Below, piece after piece: positions 26,584-32,451 of a stretch of 32,451 nt of DNA. Source of the stretch: Verrucomicrobiota bacterium (GTDB lineage: Bacteria > Verrucomicrobiota > Verrucomicrobiia > Opitutales > Coraliomargaritaceae); NCBI GenBank assembly GCA_009937095.1, contig JAACDB010000070.1, forward strand, positions 1-32,451. The letters are read 5' to 3'. Position numbers and translations under genes: made by a program. Below the pieces are notes generated by a model that was not told the DNA's origin, did no database searches, and saw only the letters and a program-made list of their open reading frames with translations. Each line of letters opens with the position of its first letter. Position 1 is the first letter of the stretch.

Positions 26584-27153
26584 ATGAATGCATGGACGAT
26601 AGCAATACTGGCAGCGGCAATCCTTCCCTTGCGCAACGTGAGCGGTACCACTGGCGATTCGCCACCGCCGCCTTACCTTACCCTGACTTCGGGTTACGAG
26701 ACCCTGGGCGAATCCAGCTTCTACATCCCGGAAGGTTACCTCGTCGAAATCAAATCGCTCGAACTCATCGACGGAAGCCGCACCCCATCTCATAAAAAAT
26801 CCTATGTCCATATTGAGGGTACCGCCGAGGAATATCCCTTCAGCCTCACCCTCCATAGCGAGGAGATTCCTCAAACTCTCTCCACTTTTCTGGGTCCTAT
26901 AATGATACAGCTTTGGGCAGATGCCGCCAGCTACTCCAAAGCTTTCGCCGTCCTGAAGATCACCGAACCCAAATATAACGAGGTCATCCCAAAAAACACC
27001 GTGGTGATCCCCGCTGATGCCGCGGGACCGGTTGAAATTATCCTTGAATGCAGCGAAGACCTCATCACTTGGACGCCCGCCGATGCGGGTACTTATGGCA
27101 GGGGCGAAAACAAGCGCTTCTTCCGCGTACGCTCGCTCGTTCATTCAGATTGA
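26584..27153 (+). CDS. Small exported protein of unknown function with a Verrucomicrobial-type C-terminal module
   Basis: This 189-residue protein starts with a hydrophobic export signal (AWTIAILAAAILPL, cleavage near residue 20). A beta-rich middle follows, with ESSFYIPEGYLVEIKSLELIDG. The C-terminal part, about 135-189 (VVIPADAAGPVEIILECSEDLITWTP ... RFFRVRS), has the module of a 'stress S-x-DL-x-x-W' core and terminal FFRV seen on many exported Verrucomicrobiota proteins. I do not recognise a catalytic domain. It is GC-rich again, so it marks the right edge of the AT-rich block. It stands alone; the AraC gene follows after 183 bases. Confidence 0.7.
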   Translation: MNAWTIAILAAAILPLRNVSGTTGDSPPPPYLTLTSGYETLGESSFYIPEGYLVEIKSLELIDGSRTPSHKKSYVHIEGTAEEYPFSLTLHSEEIPQTLSTFLGPIMIQLWADAASYSKAFAVLKITEPKYNEVIPKNTVVIPADAAGPVEIILECSEDLITWTPADAGTYGRGENKRFFRVRSLVHSD

Positions 27154-27256
27154 ACGATTGAGCGAAGTTAGCGCTTTCAAAAAGGCTAATCCTGCGGTGC
27201 CTGCTCTCATGCATACCCGTTGAGTCCCTAGCAAGCATCCAGCACTGCCTTGTCTG

Positions 27257-27282
27257 TAAATGCGTTAAAGCAATCGCATTTA
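27257..27282. repeat. Inverted repeat upstream of the AraC-type gene
   Basis: TAAATGCG (27257-27264) and CGCATTTA (27275-27282) are perfect 8-bp inverted arms with a 10-base spacer, ending about 55 bases before the AraC-type start. The placement suggests an operator, perhaps for autoregulation, but it is equally readable as an RNA hairpin. The flanking gap 27154-27336 shows no other feature I can support. Confidence 0.4.
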
Positions 27283-27336
27283 TCTTAGTTGCGCGTGTTG
27301 AGGAACTTTGCTGCACTGCCTATAGTAATTCAAAAG

Positions 27337-28275
27337 ATGGATATTCCTGCACTTAAAAAAGATCGAGATACTGGCAACTATCCAAACTTTATTTCGGAAA
27401 ATGTCCTCGAAGGGCGTTACTACGTCCACGAGCCTTTCACACAGGGAAAAAACGGATTTCGCGTCATTTGCGCAGGCATGGAGGTCTGCCAAAAGGCCTA
27501 CCGCATCGACCGTAAAAACTTTGATTACTATGCGATCGAGTTCATCGCAAATGGAAATTGCAAACTAGAATTAGACGACAAGAAGTCTGAGATCGGTTCT
27601 GGGTGTTGCTTTATTTATGGACCCAATACCCCGCACAAAATCTTTTCCGTAGGCGATAAACCACTTAAGAAATACTTTGTAGATTTTGATGGCTCTGATG
27701 CGCTGGCCCGGATGCATGAATTTAACCTCAAGGAAGGCGATATGTTCTATGTAGGAAACCAGCGCTGGGTGCAGGATATTTTTGAACAATTCATTGAAAG
27801 CTCAGAGCTTAAGAGAAAGACCTCTCGTGCATTAGTTGAACAACTGCTGAAACTACTTTTTGTTCGCCTACTGATCGATCGAGAAATACCAGGTAAACTT
27901 CAGTCTTTCTCAAACGAGACTTTCACCCGCTGCTGGCGCTTCATTTATGATAATTACCTGAATATTAATACGGTTGGTGAAATTTCAGATGCCTGTGCGG
28001 TGAACAAAGTGTACATCGCACGTCTTTTTAAACGCTACGCCAATGAGACCCCATTTCAGCTGCTTACTCGCCTTAAAATCAAACACGCAGCCAAACTGAT
28101 TTTAGGTGAGAATTTACCTGTTAAACAGGTTGGCGCTATTGTCGGCTATAGCGATCCTTATCACTTCTCAAGGGTTTTCAAACGGATCATCGGAGTATCC
28201 CCAAAGCACTATGCCTATCTCATCAAGCGCGGTGCCATTCCCTTCCCAAAATCACCTGCGGCCACGGCGGGATAA
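27337..28275 (+). CDS. AraC-family transcriptional regulator with cupin sensor domain
   Basis: This 312-residue regulator has an N-terminal AraC-type cupin that would bind a small ligand, probably a sugar (about 25-150; EFIANGNCKLELD, FIYGPNTPHKIFSVGDKPLKKYFVDFD). The C-terminal double helix-turn-helix (about 215-300) has VGEISDACAVNKVYIARLFKRYANETPF and the family signature VGYSDPYHFSRVFKRIIGVSPKHY. The ATG at 27337 is the first in frame; the upstream extension opens only at a TTG. It converges with the zinc dehydrogenase and lies in the same block as the fucosidase, so it probably controls these genes (inference). Confidence 0.92.
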   Translation: MDIPALKKDRDTGNYPNFISENVLEGRYYVHEPFTQGKNGFRVICAGMEVCQKAYRIDRKNFDYYAIEFIANGNCKLELDDKKSEIGSGCCFIYGPNTPHKIFSVGDKPLKKYFVDFDGSDALARMHEFNLKEGDMFYVGNQRWVQDIFEQFIESSELKRKTSRALVEQLLKLLFVRLLIDREIPGKLQSFSNETFTRCWRFIYDNYLNINTVGEISDACAVNKVYIARLFKRYANETPFQLLTRLKIKHAAKLILGENLPVKQVGAIVGYSDPYHFSRVFKRIIGVSPKHYAYLIKRGAIPFPKSPAATAG

Positions 28276-28289
28276 CGAATGCGCCCCGC

Positions 28290-29366
28290 TCAAAGCTTCA
28301 GCTCTTCATCAAAACAGACCGCAACTTTACCGCACTTACCAGAGGCCATTAAGGAATAAGCTTCGTCCACTTGATCAATTTCAAAGCGATGGGTAATTAA
28401 ATCAGCAGGATGTAAATTCCAACGCACCAGACGCTCAACTAATTCCATCATACGCCAGGTCGAGGTTACCCATGAACCGTAGAGTGTCTTTTGGTCATGG
28501 ATCATGTCGGGAGAGGGATTGAGCTGCATCGGTCCGCCCTCCCCAATCATGACCATCTTTCCCCATTTTCGAGTCGCTCGGATGGCCATATTCCGCGCAC
28601 TGTGATGCGCTGAGCACTCCACCGCCCGCTCAACCCCATGACCATTAGTAAGCTTGCGGATGTCTTTCTCGTTGTCCTCGCCGGCTAATAAAACCTCATC
28701 AAACAACTTTAAATCTTCAGCAATTTTATTGCGCTCTGGCAGCGCATCCACCCCGATGATTTGGTTCGCCCCTAGCTTGCGGCATAAGCTTGCGGCCGCC
28801 AATCCAACCGGGCCAAGACCGGTTATGAGAACCGCGTCATTGCCGCTGATTCCAACTTTCTCCAAACCTTCATAAACTGTTCCGAAGCCACAGGCTACCT
28901 GTGCACCATCCGCATAACTCAACTCATCCGGCAAGTGCACCAAGTCTTTTTCCTCCGCAATCATGTAGCCCGCCATGCCACCATCGCGTTGCCATCCATA
29001 AGCTCGGCGCAAGGTTGGGTGCGTACAGGATATCATATAACCTCGCCGGCAATCGTAACATAGCCCGCATCCCGATATGTGATAAACAATTGCACGATCG
29101 CCTACCCGATAACTGCGACAACCGGGTCCCACGGCAATGACCTGACCACAGGGCTCATGACCTGCAATGACGCCCTGGTAGCCTTCTGGCCCTTTACCTA
29201 GGTGTTCATGGTAAATGCATCGTATATCTGATCCACAGATGGTAGATGCTTTAATCCGCATAAGCACTTCTCCATAACCCGGCTCAGGCACGTTAAATTC
29301 TTTAAGTTCGGTTGTGCTGTCACCTGGCAGACAGGCACCAAGCATTGTGTTAGGCAGGGTTTTCAT
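28290..29366 (-). CDS. Zinc-dependent alcohol dehydrogenase (MDR family)
   Basis: This 358-residue NAD(P)-dependent dehydrogenase has catalytic-zinc residues Cys44 (TICGSD), His70 and Glu71 (AGHE), and a complete structural-zinc set at Cys100, 103, 106 and 114. The Rossmann motif is GLGPVGLAAASL (about 173-184), with acidic Asp in IGVDAL after it, which favours NAD. The family covers threonine, sorbitol and many sugar dehydrogenases; the specific substrate cannot be read from the sequence. Location beside an aldo-keto reductase, an AraC regulator and a GH29 fucosidase suggests sugar oxidation, possibly fucose. It lies 16 bases downstream of the aldo-keto reductase gene, so they are likely one operon. 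Confidence 0.9.
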   Translation of the reverse strand: MKTLPNTMLGACLPGDSTTELKEFNVPEPGYGEVLMRIKASTICGSDIRCIYHEHLGKGPEGYQGVIAGHEPCGQVIAVGPGCRSYRVGDRAIVYHISGCGLCYDCRRGYMISCTHPTLRRAYGWQRDGGMAGYMIAEEKDLVHLPDELSYADGAQVACGFGTVYEGLEKVGISGNDAVLITGLGPVGLAAASLCRKLGANQIIGVDALPERNKIAEDLKLFDEVLLAGEDNEKDIRKLTNGHGVERAVECSAHHSARNMAIRATRKWGKMVMIGEGGPMQLNPSPDMIHDQKTLYGSWVTSTWRMMELVERLVRWNLHPADLITHRFEIDQVDEAYSLMASGKCGKVAVCFDEELKL

Positions 29367-29382
29367 TATTCGAATTCTTAAA

Positions 29383-30423
29383 TTAATCGCATGTGGCTAT
29401 GGTTCCATTCAGATCCCATAAATCTTCCCATCCTACTGCATTTTCCCAGAGAAATACTTGCCCCTTTATTAAGCGACACGCTTTGTCGATCTGGGCGATG
29501 GCATTCATTTCATCCTCGGTCAGCGGATCTGTGGTTACGGCCTCAAGGTTCGCGCGATAATTCTTTGGGTTAGTGGACATAGGTATCGGCGTATGGCCCC
29601 TTTGAACAGCCCATTTCAAACAGATCGCGGCAGGATGGACGGCATGTGTCTTAGCGATTTCGACAATTACAGGATCTTCAATGTCCACGCTATCATGAGG
29701 GGTACGATCTCGTTCTGGACGACCCGGAGAGCCCAAGGGGCAATAACCGAGCACTTCAATCCCCCTTTGCCTACAATACTCAAATAGCGCAGGCTGTTGA
29801 AAATGAGGGTGTAGTTCCATTTCATTTGCGGCGGGCTTCACTGAGGCATCACGCAAGAGTAAGTCCATTTTCGGAATCGTCATATTAGAGGTGCCGATAT
29901 TGCGTACCAGTCCTTTTTCAAGCAACCCTTCCATTGCCTCCCAAGTTTCCATCATTTCTCGATGATCGTAGGGGTGAGAATCTGGACTGCGGCTTTCCAC
30001 ACTACAATGCGGTGGATGAAAATTTCGAAACGGCCAATGCACGAGATATAAATCAATATAATCACAACGCAGGTTTTCAATTGAGCGTTGGCAGGCCTCC
30101 AATACATCTGCGGGCTTGTGGTGATCATTCCAAACCTTTGAGTTAATCCAAAGAGTTTCGCGCGCTACACCATTGCGCATCAATTCTTCAAGGGACTGTC
30201 CAATCAAACCTTCGTTTGAATAGACTTCAGCACAATCAAAATGGCGATAGCCGATGTCTGCAGCACCTAGCACTGCCTCGGCCATCTGCTCATGCGTAAC
30301 ATGATCCGAGCCAAATGTTCCCATCCCAATGGCTGGCATGTTTCCCTGGGACATCGATCGATAGGGCAAATGCTGATTGTTAATCTCCGGTTGTGCTTGG
30401 GACTTGTGCTCAATATTCATCAT
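29383..30423 (-). CDS. Aldo/keto reductase
   Basis: This 346-residue NADPH-type oxidoreductase has the full AKR catalytic tetrad: Asp63 and Tyr68 (FDCAEVYSNE), Lys96 (NSKVWND) and His129 (LYLVHWP). Further motifs are RNIGTSNM, NEMELHPHFQQPALFEYC, VLGYCPLGSPGRPERD and IPMSTNPKNYRANLEAV, which binds the cofactor phosphate. The C-terminal loop that sets substrate preference ends in WEDLWDLNGTIATCD. Two ATG codons (30423 and 30420) could start it. It is divergent from the fucosidase across a 311-base gap and is the first gene of a two-gene operon with the zinc dehydrogenase. Confidence 0.93.
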   Translation of the reverse strand: MMNIEHKSQAQPEINNQHLPYRSMSQGNMPAIGMGTFGSDHVTHEQMAEAVLGAADIGYRHFDCAEVYSNEGLIGQSLEELMRNGVARETLWINSKVWNDHHKPADVLEACQRSIENLRCDYIDLYLVHWPFRNFHPPHCSVESRSPDSHPYDHREMMETWEAMEGLLEKGLVRNIGTSNMTIPKMDLLLRDASVKPAANEMELHPHFQQPALFEYCRQRGIEVLGYCPLGSPGRPERDRTPHDSVDIEDPVIVEIAKTHAVHPAAICLKWAVQRGHTPIPMSTNPKNYRANLEAVTTDPLTEDEMNAIAQIDKACRLIKGQVFLWENAVGWEDLWDLNGTIATCD

Positions 30424-30734
30424 TCACTTTCTTTGAGAAATAAAAAACAAGATTAGCAAACTACAGGGACTTTGAATATAGCTAGCCTTTGCATGGAGAT
30501 GGAAAAAAGAAACTACTTTACGAGAAAATGGGAGTTCTGCTTATCGGACGAATGCGCGGCCTACAGCCTTTATTATGCATTTTTCATTAACTATTTATGT
30601 TTCAAATATAAAGCAAAGCGCACATATTGACTACGCATATTCATGCGTATAGACGGATAACTTTTTTTTTGTAAAGCTTAGAGGTACTTGCGGAAGGCTC
30701 AAATACCGCTGCCAAACCGATTCAATTTTATATT
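30424..30734. other. Divergent control region between the aldo-keto reductase and GH29 fucosidase genes
   Basis: This 311-base gap has no gene I can support. It should carry the promoters of both divergent genes. On the plus side it holds a promoter-like pair with a palindrome between its boxes (30628-30654). A run of T follows near 30663-30671. The fucosidase start at 30735 has no clear Shine-Dalgarno. I could not pick a convincing promoter for the minus-strand gene. Confidence 0.6.
30628..30654 (+). promoter_or_regulatory. Candidate promoter with palindromic operator for the GH29 gene
   Basis: TTGACT (30628-30633) and TATAGA (30649-30654) are separated by 15 bases, about 80 bases before the fucosidase start. 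The palindrome TACGCAT-ATTC-ATGCGTA (30633-30650) fills the spacer exactly. A short spacer with a palindrome inside is typical of promoters that a bound regulator must remodel or block. The AraC protein of this locus is one candidate binder. Confidence 0.45.
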
Positions 30735-32216
30735 ATGAAGTTAAGCATAACACTCACTACATTCTTTTTTTTCCTACATTTTTCCCTATCTGCGACCGGA
30801 CCTTGGGGCTCCGGCGTACCCGGTTCTCCGGAGATGCTGGAACTGGAAGCCAAATGGCGACCCATGGCGAGTTCTCCGGGAAAAATGCGCGGGCATCAGC
30901 GCTTCAATGAACACAAATACGGCATGTTCATTCATTGGGGACTCTACTCGCAACTGGGTGGAATTTATAAAGGGAAAAAAATGGAAGAAGGCGGGATTGG
31001 TCCGCGCGTAGCAGAATGGATCATGCGCAACAAAGAGATCCCCCGCGCAGAATATGCCAAACTCGCAGAAACCTTTAACCCAACCGGCTTTAACGCTCAG
31101 GAATGGGTCGCGGTAGCCAAAGCCGCGGGCATGAAATATATGGTCATTACCTCAAAGCATCATGACGGCTTTGCACTTTTTGATTCTGAGGTCAGTAACT
31201 TCAACGCGGTTGATGGCAGTCCCTTTGGTCGCGATATTATCCGTGAGTTGGAAACCGCATGTAAAAACGCAGGTATCGCATTTGGTGTCTATTATTCACA
31301 TGCGCTGGACTGGCGCGATGGCGGCGATTCCGGCATCAAGGACTATGGCCCCGAGAAGCCAAAAAAGAAAGTCTTTGCCAACTATTTTGACCCCGCACCC
31401 ATCAAGTTTGACGACTACATTGCCAACAAGGCCCTGCCTCAGGTAAAGGAACTCGTGAATAACTATGAACTATGCGAGATCTGGCTTGATACGCCCATCT
31501 ACATCCCCGCACGTCATAGCTTTGCCTTTTATCAGACGATATATGATGCGAACCCTGAAATCCTAGTTAACCAACGAATTGGAAATCATTTTGGCGATTT
31601 TGGCATCCCGGGCGATAACGTAATTCCCGATCAAATCAATAAAGACGCATGGGAATGTGTCGCGACGACCAACAATTCATGGGGATATAAATCTTATGAT
31701 GATGACTGGAAAAAACCGATTGAAATTCTCTATTGGCTCATTGCGAACGTCAGTAAAGGCGGCAACCTCCTTCTAAATGTGGGACCGGACGGCATGGGCA
31801 TCATGCCGCCGCAAGCGGTTGCCAACCTCCGCACGGTGGGAGAATGGCTGGACGTCAACGGCGAAGCCATCTACGGCACCCAACCCTGGCGCATCGACCA
31901 CGAGGGAAATTCCGCTTTGAAAATGGGTGGTACCGAACACCGTCGTAAGGCCAAGCTCGATTTTAACTTTGGGAGTGATGACTTTTGGTTCACCACCAAA
32001 GGAGACAAGCTATACGCCATCGCCCTCGCCCGTCCAGAAGGACGAAAAATTCTTATTAAATCACTGAATGATGAACCCATCCGTAAAATTCGGATGCTTG
32101 GGCAACGCCTCTATCTCAATTGGAAAAAAACCGATGCGGGCGTAGAGATCGAACTACCCGCTTTCCTTGCCGCGGGGGTTGGCTATGCTTTAGAGGTGAG
32201 CCTCGCTGATGATTAA
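30735..32216 (+). CDS. Secreted alpha-L-fucosidase, glycoside hydrolase family 29
   Basis: GH29 enzymes release terminal alpha-L-fucose by a retaining mechanism. The 493-residue precursor has a signal peptide (TLTTFFFFLHFSLSA, cleavage about residue 20). The catalytic (beta/alpha)-barrel shows FIHWGLYSQLGG (about 65-76), AEWIMRN, ITSKHHDGFALFDS (138-151; substrate-binding His-His), GVYYSHALDW, and the nucleophile motif EIWLDT (Asp252, in the place of the usual WFDG). NVSKGGNLLLNVGPDG and NGEAIYGTQPW follow, and a beta-sandwich domain (about 400-493) closes it. Export to the periplasm or beyond suits use of algal or host fucans. It is divergent from an aldo-keto reductase operon that may act on released sugar (inference). 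Confidence 0.95.
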   Translation: MKLSITLTTFFFFLHFSLSATGPWGSGVPGSPEMLELEAKWRPMASSPGKMRGHQRFNEHKYGMFIHWGLYSQLGGIYKGKKMEEGGIGPRVAEWIMRNKEIPRAEYAKLAETFNPTGFNAQEWVAVAKAAGMKYMVITSKHHDGFALFDSEVSNFNAVDGSPFGRDIIRELETACKNAGIAFGVYYSHALDWRDGGDSGIKDYGPEKPKKKVFANYFDPAPIKFDDYIANKALPQVKELVNNYELCEIWLDTPIYIPARHSFAFYQTIYDANPEILVNQRIGNHFGDFGIPGDNVIPDQINKDAWECVATTNNSWGYKSYDDDWKKPIEILYWLIANVSKGGNLLLNVGPDGMGIMPPQAVANLRTVGEWLDVNGEAIYGTQPWRIDHEGNSALKMGGTEHRRKAKLDFNFGSDDFWFTTKGDKLYAIALARPEGRKILIKSLNDEPIRKIRMLGQRLYLNWKKTDAGVEIELPAFLAAGVGYALEVSLADD

Positions 32217-32261
32217 GTCACCATTAAGAAAAAAGGCTCAAAGCAAAGTGCTACGACTTTA

Positions 32262-32451
32262 TTAGGGAGTCGTAATTCGGAAGAACTGTTTTGTCTCGCT
32301 ATTTAGCTGCGAAGGATTGAATACTTCGCTTAGCGTGCCGTTGATCCCATGATGAACGGATTCCGTACTCCAATTGGAAAGATCATTGCTCATCCAAAAT
32401 CGGTAGGATTTGCCTGCGACTGAAGGCCAGGTAATCGTAAATTCTCCAGTT
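32262..32451 (-). CDS. C-terminal end of an exported protein (5' part outside window)
   Basis: An open minus-strand frame without a start codon runs from the window edge to a TAA at 32264-32262. It encodes 62 residues beginning TGEFTITWPSVAGKSYRFWM, with SNDLSNWS and a terminal KQFFRITTP. This is the C-terminal module that many exported Verrucomicrobiota proteins carry (here S-N-DL-S-N-W and FFRI). What precedes it, perhaps a hydrolase or sulfatase, cannot be read here. The gene points towards the fucosidase, converging with it; only 45 bases separate the stops. An imperfect hairpin, TACGACT with AGTCGTA, spans the stop. Confidence 0.75.
   Translation of the reverse strand, partial: TGEFTITWPSVAGKSYRFWMSNDLSNWSTESVHHGINGTLSEVFNPSQLNSETKQFFRITTP

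Noticed and set aside
26569-27144. 191-codon minus-strand frame opposite the small exported protein
   Set aside because: The plus-strand frame has a signal peptide and a recognisable C-terminal module; the minus frame has neither.

Overview
The window reads as a chromosomal segment of a Gram-negative bacterium, most likely Verrucomicrobiota of the Opitutae/Puniceicoccales type (inference). The outer membrane is shown by lpxD, an OmpH/Skp chaperone and BamA. The lineage guess rests on the run rplY-pth-rpsF-ssb-rplI-dnaB, on two exported proteins with the 'S-x-DL-x-x-W ... FFR(V/I)' C-terminal module often seen in Verrucomicrobiota, and on a secreted GH29 fucosidase.

Layout. 1-2082 (+): the C-terminal part of pyruvate phosphate dikinase with its terminator, a DUF502 membrane protein and a RecO-like protein. 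2084-3199 (-): tgt, whose zinc site lacks two of four ligands. 3300-6245 (+): a tightly packed, overlapping ribH-nusB-ftsY-aroB group. 6253-17042 (-): eleven co-directional genes, rplY-pth-rpsF-ssb-rplI-dnaB-bamA-skp-lpxD-prs-htrA, covering translation, replication, outer-membrane biogenesis and PRPP synthesis. A strong intrinsic terminator lies between skp and lpxD. 17216-18424 (+): nspC, convergent with an EVE-domain gene. 18899-21402: parB and lgt, divergent around a LysM gene, each broken by one in-frame stop with an intact, family-like C-terminus beyond it. 21403-25557: a double-domain universal stress protein, glgC and glmS. 25558-26583: an AT-rich block with an FkbM-type methyltransferase, directly behind glmS. 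26584-27153: a small exported protein. 27337-32216: a probable fucose/glycan locus with an AraC regulator, a zinc alcohol dehydrogenase, an aldo-keto reductase and a GH29 alpha-L-fucosidase. The end (-) holds the C-terminus of another exported protein.

Most of the window is housekeeping. I see no CRISPR array, prophage, transposase, rRNA or tRNA. The points most worth checking are the two nonsense codons in normally essential genes (parB, lgt), the altered Tgt zinc site, the palindrome that fills the spacer of the likely fucosidase promoter, and the foreign-looking gene behind glmS. I did not find a clear undescribed multi-gene defence or mobile system.
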